A stretch of DNA of 21,462 nt from an uncultured Bacteroidales bacterium (GTDB lineage Bacteria > Bacteroidota > Bacteroidia > Bacteroidales > Bacteroidaceae): the NCBI GenBank assembly GCA_902768605.1, contig CACXLY010000046.1:1-21462 (forward strand). Direction: 5' to 3'. A program made the position numbers and the translations under genes. The stretch's first letter is position 1. The number at the start of each line of letters is the position of its first letter. A model generated the notes under the pieces. It saw nothing but the letters and a program-made list of their open reading frames with translations. It was not told where the DNA came from and did no database searches. Shown here piece by piece: positions 1 through 7,162 of the stretch.

Positions 1-22
1 GCGAGTAAAATATAGAATAAAT

Positions 23-47
23 TGAACAAACACTTTGAACATTGTTT
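23..47 (+). repeat. left arm of a perfect 25-bp inverted repeat (island repeat, copy 1)
   Basis: The first 20 bases, TGAACAAACACTTTGAACAT, recur in the same direction at 8979-8998, and the whole 25-bp arm recurs inverted at 146-170. Within the arm TTGAACA occurs twice, 13 bases apart. The 98 bases between the arms (48-145) are very AT-rich and hold no gene. The arms could form a cruciform, serve as operators, or be recognition sites for the island's primase-like proteins; the sequence alone does not decide. Confidence 0.85.
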
Positions 48-145
48 AGCGGGACACATGGGGTTTGCTATATATATAAATCAATAATTACATATTATTA
101 ATTTTATATATATTATAATTTTGCCCCTGCTCTTTTTCTCTCAAA

Positions 146-170
146 AAACAATGTTCAAAGTGTTTGTTCA
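146..170 (-). repeat. right arm of the 25-bp inverted repeat (island repeat, copy 2)
   Basis: Exact reverse complement of 23-47. It ends ten bases before the promoter at 180-211, so a protein bound here could influence that promoter. Positions 151-170 and 8979-8998 form a perfect 20-bp inverted pair around the island. Looser similarity continues outside both copies (CTCTC-rich on the left, GAGAG-rich on the right). Confidence 0.85.
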
Positions 171-179
171 GTTCAAAAT

Positions 180-211
180 TTTGATTATTCGCTATTTTTT
201 TCGTAACTTTG
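180..211 (+). promoter_or_regulatory. Bacteroidetes-type promoter of the first island block
   Basis: TTTG at 180-183 and TAACTTTG at 204-211 are separated by 20 bases, matching the -33/-7 pattern of the Bacteroidetes primary sigma factor. It faces the accessory genes, and the first ATG downstream is at 239. The inverted-repeat arm at 146-170 lies directly upstream. Confidence 0.7.
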
Positions 212-238
212 CAAGCGAAAAAGCATCATTCTAACATC

Positions 239-301
239 ATGACTTTTTTAGGTTATAATTGTAACAAATTGAATAATAGGCAGTTACCCCCCCCCTATTA
301 A
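239..301 (+). other. 20-codon ORF running into a C9 tract ahead of the lipoprotein ORF
   Basis: The first ATG after the promoter at 180-211 opens a 20-residue frame that crosses nine consecutive C (287-295) and stops at TAA 299-301. If the tract had 8 or 11 C, this frame would continue without a stop into the lipoprotein frame at 360-674, giving about 144 residues for the C8 form. The tract also lies between the arms of a perfect 7-bp inverted repeat (TAATAGG 274-280, CCTATTA 294-300). This could be a phase-variable start, a sequencing error in a homopolymer, or an untranslated leader. Confidence 0.4.
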
Positions 302-359
302 GGGAATTGATGTTTTAGGTAACAACCATTTACAGGCTTCAACACTTGCCCTGCTGCAT

Positions 360-674
360 TTGGCATTGTCCTCTTGCGGCAGGGTTTGTTGTTATCTTTT
401 GTTTTTCGTCGCTCTTTCCTCCTGCAAAAACGATGACGTGCATTTTGTGGAAATCAGCGAATATTATGCCGAGTCGTGCCATCTGGACGTGGCGACTCAG
501 GACAGCATAAATCGTTTTTCGCAGAAAGTGCAGGCGTTCGTTGCACGCAATCCCCTTGCCAAAGAAGACCCGCTCTATCCGCGCATCCTGCACAATATCG
601 AGGTTTCCAGCTACGGCCTGACCATAAGCTACGACCCCAACTGGGCAGGGATTATTGACATTTCAGATAAGTAA
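360..674 (+). CDS. small putative lipoprotein, start uncertain
   Basis: I do not recognise the family. From TTG at 360 the product is 104 residues, with a short basic segment, a hydrophobic core (CCYLLFFVAL) and a lipobox LSSC with Cys22, followed by KNDD. This is the form of a signal-peptidase-II lipoprotein bound for the cell envelope. The frame is open upstream to a stop at 270-272 but has no ATG, so the start is either TTG (360 or 366) or the ATG at 239 after a frame change in the C9 tract. Base composition is GC-richer than the next two genes and resembles the host-type genes. The stop lies 15 bases before the TPR gene, suggesting cotranscription. A host lipoprotein gene that lost its 5' end at the island boundary is an alternative. 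Confidence 0.5.
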   Translation: MALSSCGRVCCYLLFFVALSSCKNDDVHFVEISEYYAESCHLDVATQDSINRFSQKVQAFVARNPLAKEDPLYPRILHNIEVSSYGLTISYDPNWAGIIDISDK

Positions 675-689
675 AAAAGATACAAAGAT

Positions 690-2504
690 ATGGCCGACAA
701 AATGCAAAAGGTCTTAGACCACTGCAATAGAAATGAATTCGAAAAGGCATTGCCTTTGCTGAACGAAATAGTGAAGGAGAATCCCAATGAATCAGAAGCA
801 TGGCGTTTACTTGCACAGATACATTGGACTTATAATAATGATACAGAAAAGGCTTTTGATGAGCTCATCGAATCTCTCAGATGCGACCCGAGAAATATAT
901 GGGCTCTTATCCTGATGGGCAATTACTATACGAAAGTCAGAAATGATCAAGTACATGCAAAAGAGTACTACGACAAAGTGCTTGAATATCATCCCAACAA
1001 TGCAATTGCCATGAACAATATAGGTGCTACCTATATGGAGAACCAGGACTATGAGAGTGCATTGCCATTGTTGGAAAGGGCTTTAGAGTTAGACGAAACT
1101 TACACGAATTCATATTATGGGCTTGCTCTTTGTTATTATAATCTTGGCAAAATAGAAGAATCCTTTGATATTTGTCATAAAGGTGCTTTAAAATCATCCG
1201 ACCGCCCTGAAAACCCAGCTGTTCGCGAGGAGTTGATAAAACTCTTTGTCAGAGTAGCTAAAGAATATGCCGACAAAACGAATTATTTGGAAGTATGGAA
1301 AAATATAAAAGATGAACTTGAGGATGCCGACAAGACAAACATTCGCATCACAGAAGACCGAAATCTCAATGTTCATGCCAAAATGGAGTATGCTCCATTG
1401 CACGCGGCAAAAGAACATGTCATAAGATATAATCCCGAGAAAGATTTTGTGGAGCATCTTTTTGTACACGAGATGATGCATCTGAAAATGAGTCAGCGAG
1501 CCACTAAAGCGAATAGAGGAAAGGCGATAGTAAGGTCGCAAAATACGCTGTCGGCATTCAAAAAACGTTATCTCAAGTTCATGCAGAAGGCCGTCGGCCA
1601 TATCTCGAATTTAGATATGGACAATTTTATGACTCATCTGGCCGATGGATTGGCTCTTCAGTTAATGAACTGCCCGCTTGACTTGTTTGTTGAGCATATG
1701 ATTTTTGAGGACTACAAGATTGTACGCCCCATTCAAATGCTTTCCCTCTTTCATATGGAGCAGGACAACATCAATTCGTTAAAACAAACTGCTACGAAAG
1801 GAATCTTCCCCAAAGAAATTCTCTATGCCAATAAGGTCATGAACATTGTGACCAGTATGCATTTCAAAGAAATGTATGGCATTAATCTTATCGGACAGTA
1901 TCGACCAACAAGGCAGGAACTCGTCCATGCAAAAGACCTTTATGAGGAATTCAAAGAATACCTTAAGACTTATAATAATGGCGATGAATATGAATTGCTC
2001 GAGTATTATGTCCAATCTTTCAACATGATGGATTATGTTGAAATAGTGGATGAAGCCCAAGTGACAGCAGGCATGAAAGCAGACCTCTCAATGAAAGGCG
2101 ACTTGAAAGACCTTGCTAAAGATGCCTTGACCAGAGAAGAAGCAAACGACGCGAATGCTGAATTTGCAAGAAACCATCAAGATGGAGCAAATCCGGTTGA
2201 AACGATGATGATGTCAATGTACATGCTGGCAGCCATGCAATATTTTGATACGCTTCAAAAGCATGATGTTCATCGCATCGCCCTCGAGATTGCAATGGTG
2301 GGGGTTACAGGAATTCATCCCGACAAGAAATACTCCATCAAATCCATGCCCGGCAAAGAGTTTGGGGGTTATGAGTTCCTTGCATATTATTATGTCAGCT
2401 GGGCGCGTGCCATTCCCGAAAAACTTGAAGGTTTGGGGCTGCCTTTCTCAAAGGCATACGAAAGTGCCTTGCAAATGTATAATGCAAAGAAGGGGGAGAA
2501 ATGA
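690..2504 (+). CDS. TPR protein with a zincin-like HExxH motif
   Basis: This 604-residue protein opens with about five tetratricopeptide repeats (roughly residues 3-200), a protein-binding helical scaffold. A separate domain follows in which HEMMH at residues 260-264 matches the HExxH zinc site of metallopeptidases. A later THLADGLAL segment and acidic residues could supply a third ligand, but I cannot assign it. No signal peptide or membrane segment is visible, so it should be cytoplasmic. It is AT-rich, with many ATA and AGA codons, like the helicase gene 72 bases downstream and unlike the GC-rich genes from 4442 on. A role as the sensing or protease part of a defence pair is inference from its neighbour. 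The HExxH could also be a non-catalytic chance match, though it sits in a hydrophobic helix context typical of zincins. Confidence 0.8.
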   Translation: MADKMQKVLDHCNRNEFEKALPLLNEIVKENPNESEAWRLLAQIHWTYNNDTEKAFDELIESLRCDPRNIWALILMGNYYTKVRNDQVHAKEYYDKVLEYHPNNAIAMNNIGATYMENQDYESALPLLERALELDETYTNSYYGLALCYYNLGKIEESFDICHKGALKSSDRPENPAVREELIKLFVRVAKEYADKTNYLEVWKNIKDELEDADKTNIRITEDRNLNVHAKMEYAPLHAAKEHVIRYNPEKDFVEHLFVHEMMHLKMSQRATKANRGKAIVRSQNTLSAFKKRYLKFMQKAVGHISNLDMDNFMTHLADGLALQLMNCPLDLFVEHMIFEDYKIVRPIQMLSLFHMEQDNINSLKQTATKGIFPKEILYANKVMNIVTSMHFKEMYGINLIGQYRPTRQELVHAKDLYEEFKEYLKTYNNGDEYELLEYYVQSFNMMDYVEIVDEAQVTAGMKADLSMKGDLKDLAKDALTREEANDANAEFARNHQDGANPVETMMMSMYMLAAMQYFDTLQKHDVHRIALEIAMVGVTGIHPDKKYSIKSMPGKEFGGYEFLAYYYVSWARAIPEKLEGLGLPFSKAYESALQMYNAKKGEK

Positions 2505-2576
2505 GCGATTTGAAGATCGCCGACTGGCATTTATTCAAGTTCGCTGATACGTAATCGCCAAGAAATACAACGAATT

Positions 2577-4445
2577 ATGATTGTATATAATGAAACGAAA
2601 GGCCAATTCGTTGCAGATGTAAAAAACAGCGTAATTGCCGATAAAATTCTTGATTGCATACGTCAAAGAGGTCTAAATGCAGGTCATGAAAGTGAGTTTA
2701 TCTCATGGGAAAATTCTATGCAGTTCATGAGAAACATTGTAGATAACCAAGACATAGAAGATGATGTTCGCGTAGCTATAGAATATAACATTCCTCTGAC
2801 ATCTAAAAGAGTTGATTTCATTATATATGGTTCGGATACAAATAAGAATGATAATGTAGTCATCGTTGAACTGAAACAATGGCAAGAAGCGGATATTGTA
2901 GCAAATGATATGTGCTATTGCGTGAAGACATATGTCGGAAGAGCCAATAATATTGTTTGTCATCCATCCTATCAGGCATATTCTTATGCCCGTTTTCTGC
3001 GCAACTATTCTCAAACGATATCGGACAATAACATTAAAATCATTCCTTGTGCTTATTTGCACAATTACAAGCCGGAAAAGAGATATGTTCTCGACCATCC
3101 CATCTATCGTGAATGGACAGAAGAAGCACCTTTTTTCATAAAGAACCAAGTGCATGAATTCTCTGTTTTTGTAAAGAAGTTCGTTTCAAAGAAGTCTTCA
3201 AATGGCGATATCCTATATTTTATCGATAACGGAAGGATAAAGCCGACAAAAGCACTTCAAGACACTTTGGTTTCGATGGTAAAGGGCAATAAGGAATTCA
3301 TCCTGCTTGACGAGCAAGCCGTCATCTATGATATGTGCTTGAAAACAATGGCACAATGCAAGCAAGACGGCAAGAAGCGCACAATAGTTATTCAGGGCGG
3401 AGCAGGGACGGGCAAGTCCGTTCTCGCAGTTAATTTGTTGATGGAATATATTAAGCAAGGCTTAAACGCAAGTTATGTCACAAAAAATAGTGCACCTCGC
3501 AATGCTTTCCTTAATATTCTGACTCATTCCGATGCAAGAAGAATTGTAGATATAAGAGCTCTTTTCCGCTCTCCCTTTGGATTGTCGAACATCCCCACGA
3601 ATCTATATGACTGCTTAATAGTAGATGAAGCACATCGTCTTGTCAAGAAAATGTATGGGGATTGGAACGGCGAGAATCAGGTAAAGGAGTGTATAAACGC
3701 CTCGCTCCTTACCATTTTTATGCTTGACGAAGATCAGGCTATAACGACAAAAGATATCGGCTCAGTCGCGGAAATAGATGAATGGTGTAAAAAGTTGAAT
3801 AGCCGAATGATATTTAACGAAGAAACAAAACTCGTTTCGCAGTTTAGGTGCAACGGCTCGGATGCTTATATCCAATTCCTCAACAATATACTTCAGCGAA
3901 ACGAGGAAGAAGTATTTGTTGACTTGACCGAACTAAATTATGATTTTAAGGTCTTCGATACTCCAGCAGAGATGCGAAATGCACTTTTCAAAAAGAATTT
4001 GATAAACAACAAATCGCGAATGGTGGCAGGGTATTGTTATGATTGGAATGTAAAAAACCATCGCGGAGAATGGGACATTATCATCGGCTCGTTTAAAGCA
4101 AAATGGAATCTTGCAGATGATAGTATCTGGGCTATCAATCCCGACTCTTTTGAAGAAGTTGGGTGCATTCACACAGCACAAGGACTTGAATTCGATTATG
4201 TTGGTGTCATTATAGGTAAAGATTTAACATACAATCCAACAACCAATAAGGTTGAAACACACCAAGAAGCTATTTCAACAGACGATAAATCATCTGGCAT
4301 TCGTACAGTCAGGAATCCTCAAGAAGCGAGGCGCTTGATTCTAAACACATACAAAGTCCTCATGAATAGAGGGCAAAAGGGGTGTTATGTGTATTGCGAA
4401 GACGAAGCCCTCCGAAATTATTTTAAGAAATATCTTACCAAATGA
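2577..4445 (+). CDS. PD-(D/E)xK nuclease fused to a DUF2075 SF1-like helicase
   Basis: The 622-residue product has two parts. The N-terminal region carries a PD-(D/E)xK signature: RVDFII with Asp80, then VIVELKQW with Glu98 and Lys100. From about residue 265 the ATPase begins, with Walker A GGAGTGKS at 274-281 and Walker B LIVDEAH with DEAH at 350-353. SQFRCNGSDAY lies near 420-430, TAQGLEFDYVGVI near 534, and the C-terminal NTYKVLMNRGQKGCYVY segment is typical of DUF2075. Such proteins are DNA/RNA helicase relatives and occur in several antiviral loci of bacteria. Here the presumed role is nucleic-acid cleavage coupled to translocation. The stop overlaps the next start by four bases (ATGA at 4442-4445), so translation with the S24 gene is probably coupled. 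It is AT-rich like its upstream partner. Confidence 0.85.
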   Translation: MIVYNETKGQFVADVKNSVIADKILDCIRQRGLNAGHESEFISWENSMQFMRNIVDNQDIEDDVRVAIEYNIPLTSKRVDFIIYGSDTNKNDNVVIVELKQWQEADIVANDMCYCVKTYVGRANNIVCHPSYQAYSYARFLRNYSQTISDNNIKIIPCAYLHNYKPEKRYVLDHPIYREWTEEAPFFIKNQVHEFSVFVKKFVSKKSSNGDILYFIDNGRIKPTKALQDTLVSMVKGNKEFILLDEQAVIYDMCLKTMAQCKQDGKKRTIVIQGGAGTGKSVLAVNLLMEYIKQGLNASYVTKNSAPRNAFLNILTHSDARRIVDIRALFRSPFGLSNIPTNLYDCLIVDEAHRLVKKMYGDWNGENQVKECINASLLTIFMLDEDQAITTKDIGSVAEIDEWCKKLNSRMIFNEETKLVSQFRCNGSDAYIQFLNNILQRNEEEVFVDLTELNYDFKVFDTPAEMRNALFKKNLINNKSRMVAGYCYDWNVKNHRGEWDIIIGSFKAKWNLADDSIWAINPDSFEEVGCIHTAQGLEFDYVGVIIGKDLTYNPTTNKVETHQEAISTDDKSSGIRTVRNPQEARRLILNTYKVLMNRGQKGCYVYCEDEALRNYFKKYLTK

Positions 4446-5290
4446 CTTCTCAAGAATTGAAAGAACTTTTCCAGCTCCTTGAGGCGCAGGGCTGGCAGCC
4501 ATTGGTTTGCGATACGGCTGTGCCGTTCTACGAGTCGCCTGTCGTGTGCGGCGAACCGACGGGAATAGGCGACATCGTGGAAGAGACGCGCATGCTGCCC
4601 AAGGAATTCCTCTCGATGCAGCCCGAATTCATCGTGACGGTGAAGGGCGACTCGATGAAAGATGCGGGTATCGTGGAGGGCGATGCGGTGAAGGTGGAGA
4701 CGGGCGTTTCCATCCACGACGGGGATATTGTGCTCGTCATGCTCGATGGGGAGTTTACCCTGAAATGCTATTGCGAGGACGAGGACGGCACGCCCTGGCT
4801 CGTTCCGCAGAATCCCGCCTACGAGCCCTTTTCGCTCAAAGAGACGCAAAATGTCTGGATTCTCGGACGGGTGAGCAAGGTCATCAAGCAGATGCCACGC
4901 ATCAATTACCGCTCGTGCATGAAACTCATCAAGAAGGCGAAGGCGGGACAGCCCGAACCGAAGGAAATCAGCCAGCTGCAAGTGTCGCGGGCCATCCGCG
5001 AGGTTGCCCAGTCCGTAACCGTGGCACGCCAATGGTATGCGGTCTATAGGACGATGGCAGACCTTTGCATCGTTGGCGAAGGAGATTTCGACACGTTCAT
5101 CGAAATGGTAAAGACGGAGGTGCCGCACCATCCGAATCTGCCCACAAGAACCGAGTTGCAACGCATGGCGGTGGACAGCTTTGCAAAACCCGTGGCTCTG
5201 TGGCGCGTGGGCAATGCGCCGGTACAGGGAAAGCGCTACAACGACTATATGACTATAGCGCAGCAGACGAAAGAGCTTCTGGGGGCTTAA
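4442..5290 (+). CDS. UmuD-like S24 self-cleaving protein with a long C-terminal extension
   Basis: Residues 30-120 align by eye with UmuD/LexA S24 peptidases. VVCGEPTG has a Cys36-Gly37 pair where UmuD is cleaved. VKGDSMKDAG holds the nucleophile Ser71, and GEFTLKCY holds the general base Lys108. The Ser-Lys spacing of 37 equals that of E. coli UmuD. Only about 35 residues precede the cleavage site, too few for a LexA or CI DNA-binding domain. No umuC-like polymerase gene follows. The last ~140 residues are an extension I do not recognise. It probably undergoes RecA-stimulated self-cleavage on DNA damage and signals to a partner rather than binding an operator. The gene is GC-rich, in sharp contrast to the helicase gene it overlaps by four bases. 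Confidence 0.85.
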   Translation: MTSQELKELFQLLEAQGWQPLVCDTAVPFYESPVVCGEPTGIGDIVEETRMLPKEFLSMQPEFIVTVKGDSMKDAGIVEGDAVKVETGVSIHDGDIVLVMLDGEFTLKCYCEDEDGTPWLVPQNPAYEPFSLKETQNVWILGRVSKVIKQMPRINYRSCMKLIKKAKAGQPEPKEISQLQVSRAIREVAQSVTVARQWYAVYRTMADLCIVGEGDFDTFIEMVKTEVPHHPNLPTRTELQRMAVDSFAKPVALWRVGNAPVQGKRYNDYMTIAQQTKELLGA

Positions 5291-5392
5291 AACTCTCACA
5301 AAACTCTCAAAAACTCTCGCGAATCTTCGGCTTTTTGAGCAAAACTCTCACGAAGTCCAAAAACTCAACAAGAAACTCTCGCAAACTCTACG
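5290..5392 (+). repeat. phased AAACTCTC repeat array
   Basis: Directly after the S24 stop codon, AAACTCTC-like words begin at 5290, 5301, 5311, 5342, 5361 (weaker, AAACTCAACA), 5373 and 5383. Several steps are 10-12 bases and one is 31, so most copies lie near one face of the helix. The block lies between the S24 stop and a terminator. It may be a set of protein-binding sites or iterons. I see no sign that it is translated. Confidence 0.65.
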
Positions 5393-5424
5393 GCGACGGA
5401 AATTAGCTTCCGCCGCCTTTTTTT
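5392..5424 (+). terminator. rho-independent terminator after the S24 gene
   Basis: GGCGACGGAA (5392-5401) and TTCCGCCGCC (5408-5417) form a ten-position stem with one mismatch around a six-base loop, followed by seven T (5418-5424). It closes the first block of the island. Confidence 0.85.
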
Positions 5425-5430
5425 ATGTCG

Positions 5431-5438
5431 TACCTTTG
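5431..5438 (+). promoter_or_regulatory. -7 element of the second island block
   Basis: TACCTTTG followed by CA matches the Bacteroidetes -7 consensus TAnnTTTG and lies just after the terminator at 5392-5424. No good TTTG is found about 19 bases upstream, where the terminator T tract lies, so the -33 element is weak. The 5' leader to the ATG at 5558 would be over 100 bases. Confidence 0.5.
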
Positions 5439-5466
5439 CACCAGCAATCGAGATGCAAAGGCGCCT

Positions 5467-5495
5467 TGCACTTCTGTTGCAATGTCGAAAGTGCA
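5467..5495 (+). other. hairpin in the leader of the OB-fold gene
   Basis: TGCACTT (5467-5473) and AAGTGCA (5489-5495) are perfect 7-bp arms. A degenerate copy of the island repeat (TGAACAGTTAAACACTTA, 5510-5527) and two TTTTAAAC words follow before the start codon. The rest of the 267-base gap holds only the array, terminator and promoter listed separately. Confidence 0.4.
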
Positions 5496-5557
5496 CAACC
5501 GACAAAATGTGAACAGTTAAACACTTAATTTTTTAAACTTTTAAACTTTTATTTCTT

Positions 5558-5836
5558 ATGGAACTTTCAAATATCAAGATTATCAGTGTTTCCGAAACAA
5601 AGAGCGGGAAATCTACGACAACGGGCAAGCCCTGGGCTTCGAAGAACATTCTGCTTGGCTTTGAGGACGAGACGGGCGAAAGTTACATCTCTGCCGTCGT
5701 TGACGAGAATGTATGGAATAGCCTTGGTTTCGCGGTCGGGCAAATCGTAACGTTGAACCTAAGGTTCAGAACAAAGAGGTTTCACACCAGCTTCGTTGCC
5801 AATGAAATCCGCATTGTACCACCTGTAAACGCTTAG
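5558..5836 (+). CDS. small OB-fold-like protein (DUF3127-like)
   Basis: The product has 92 residues and no signal or membrane segment. Its pattern resembles the OB-fold DUF3127 proteins of Bacteroidetes: an early strand, a loop SGKSTTTGKPW, a strand KNILLGFED, VDENVWNSLGFAVGQIVTLN, and a closing strand FVANEIRIV. Family members look like single-stranded DNA-binding proteins. It is the first gene of the second block, ahead of a primase-like and a helicase-like gene, so a role in coating or loading single-stranded DNA fits. The start at ATG 5558 is the first in frame. The match is by eye and the assignment is moderate. Confidence 0.7.
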   Translation: MELSNIKIISVSETKSGKSTTTGKPWASKNILLGFEDETGESYISAVVDENVWNSLGFAVGQIVTLNLRFRTKRFHTSFVANEIRIVPPVNA

Positions 5837-5840
5837 CCCT

Positions 5841-6176
5841 ATGAAGACAACTTTGGAAGGTGTAATACTTTCGGTTACTACAAGGAAGAACGCTCTTCCT
5901 GAAAAGAAGCCAGCCGTCGGGCGGCTGCTGGTCGCAGCACAAGAAGGCCGTGCCAGCTTCGAGGAAGATGAAGATGCCCGCATCGTTTCGGGCGACCCGA
6001 AGGGCGTGCGCGTGATGAGAGGCAGAAATGCCGCCGTCTATTGGAGGCCCGAAGAAGACCGCTTCAAAATCTGTGTGTTCGTCTCGAAAGAGAAATCTAA
6101 GGTGCTCGATGCCGAGCTTGCTACGGAAGAATGTTTCAGTTTCATTAAACAAGCAATCATCAATGGAAAATACTAA
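5841..6176 (+). CDS. hypothetical protein of the replication-like block
   Basis: I do not recognise this 111-residue protein. It is soluble and charged, with a central acidic run (FEEDEDARI) and an alternating pattern (VRVMRGRNAAVYW, RFKICVFVS) suggesting a small beta-rich domain, then a C-terminal helix. It starts five bases after the preceding stop and ends 14 bases inside the next gene, whose ATG is at 6163, so it appears translationally coupled on both sides. A DNA-binding accessory role is only a guess from position. Confidence 0.7.
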   Translation: MKTTLEGVILSVTTRKNALPEKKPAVGRLLVAAQEGRASFEEDEDARIVSGDPKGVRVMRGRNAAVYWRPEEDRFKICVFVSKEKSKVLDAELATEECFSFIKQAIINGKY

Positions 6177-6798
6177 TCAATTCTCGCCCTGCGACTACGT
6201 GAACAAGTACAACGACAACCAGCCGAAGCCGCTCACGGCCGACATGTTCCTGTCGTTCATCAACGGCTCGGACACGAAGATGCACACCGAAATCGTGCGC
6301 CTGCACAGAGAGGACGCCGAGGCCTACAAGAAACTACTGCCCGCCGTCACTTGGCAGGCCCGCTTCAACGGCAAGCTGCGCACCTCCGCCAATGCCCAGC
6401 GAACGCCCTTCTATGCGCTCGACGTGGATATTCACCACGAAACGGCCTTCAACGACCTCATGCTAAACAAGGGCTTCGATGCGGCCTTCAAATGGGCTGA
6501 GCAGGAGGCACGCGAGCGTGCAGAACGCTGGGCTCGGATACAGCGGGAAGCCAATTCCGACGTGACGGCCACAGACCCGGGCATCGTGGGAATCCATGTC
6601 AGTCCGAGCGGCATGGGCGTGCACGTCATCGCCCTCTGCAAACCGCAATTCTCCACCATTGCCGACCAGCAGAAATGGCTCGCCGACCTGCTGGGCACGG
6701 AGTACGACGCGGTATGCAAGGACAATTCGCGAATTTGGTTCCTCACTCCGAGAGAAGACTGGACGTATCTTGATATGGAAAACCTGTTTGAAGAGTGA
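6163..6798 (+). CDS. BT4734-like (VirE_N) primase-polymerase-like protein
   Basis: The 211-residue product matches the BT4734-like N-terminal domain, also called VirE_N. Features are LPAVTWQARFNGKLR, then YALDVDIH with two aspartates (metal-binding motif I of archaeo-eukaryotic primases), and SPSGMGVHVIAL, a SGxGxHV motif II. After these come DAVCKDNSRIWFLTP and a terminal YLDMENLF. The fold is related to primase-polymerases. In many Bacteroidetes this domain is joined to a helicase-like domain; here the protein stops after it and the DUF3987 protein is separate. I chose ATG 6163 because the frame further upstream is a shadow of the preceding gene, and the overlap of 14 bases suggests coupling. 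It probably primes or copies DNA of the element. Confidence 0.8.
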   Translation: MENTNQFSPCDYVNKYNDNQPKPLTADMFLSFINGSDTKMHTEIVRLHREDAEAYKKLLPAVTWQARFNGKLRTSANAQRTPFYALDVDIHHETAFNDLMLNKGFDAAFKWAEQEARERAERWARIQREANSDVTATDPGIVGIHVSPSGMGVHVIALCKPQFSTIADQQKWLADLLGTEYDAVCKDNSRIWFLTPREDWTYLDMENLFEE

Positions 6799-6831
6799 AG
6801 AGTGAAGAATGAAGAATGAAGAATGAAGAAT
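6790..6831 (+). repeat. six tandem copies of GAAGARTs-type 7-mer
   Basis: GAAGAGT twice and GAAGAAT four times follow each other exactly, beginning in the last codons of the primase-like gene. They are followed by TTGCTACCGCCCT, a word closely related to the repeats at 15900-16020 (TTTTCTGCCGCCCTTAA, TTTGCTGCCGCGCTTAA). This suggests one dispersed intergenic repeat family. Confidence 0.75.
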
Positions 6832-6883
6832 TTGCTACCGCCCTGTAAATAACTAAATTACTAATCGTAAATAACTAAACATT

Positions 6884-7162
6884 ATGGAAAACAAGAAATC
6901 AAAAAACGAAAGAGTTAATGACATGGTTAATGAACAGCAGAAGGTCTACGACATCCTGCTCGATGCCGTCCCCGATAAAACATACAATGCATCCGTAGCT
7001 ATAGCGTGCGGCAGGCTCTTTGCGAGATTCATTGCCGCTGCCGCAACCAGTCAAGACGCTGCACTGGCAATGGTACTTGATGCATTCGCCCTCATCAAAG
7101 ACGAAGTGAAAGATTGGTGCGACGAGTTTAAGAAACCCATTCATACTCCTACAAAATCATGA
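6884..7162 (+). CDS. small helical protein between primase-like and helicase-like genes
   Basis: The product is 92 residues, soluble, and predicted by eye to be almost all helix: a charged N-terminus (ENKKSKNERVNDMVNEQQK), then an alanine-rich middle and KDEVKDWCDEFKK. I do not recognise the family. Its stop overlaps the start of the DUF3987 gene by four bases (ATGA at 7159-7162), so the two are probably made together. An accessory or loader role for the helicase-like partner is possible but only positional inference. Confidence 0.7.
   Translation: MENKKSKNERVNDMVNEQQKVYDILLDAVPDKTYNASVAIACGRLFARFIAAAATSQDAALAMVLDAFALIKDEVKDWCDEFKKPIHTPTKS

Noticed and set aside
4418..5299. 293-codon frame on the - strand
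   Set aside because: Antisense shadow of the S24 gene, whose catalytic motifs are intact on the + strand.
6028..6162. N-terminal extension of the primase-like protein from ATG 6028
   Set aside because: The 45 extra residues are an out-of-frame reading of the preceding gene, are low in plausible structure, and the conserved domain begins after ATG 6163.
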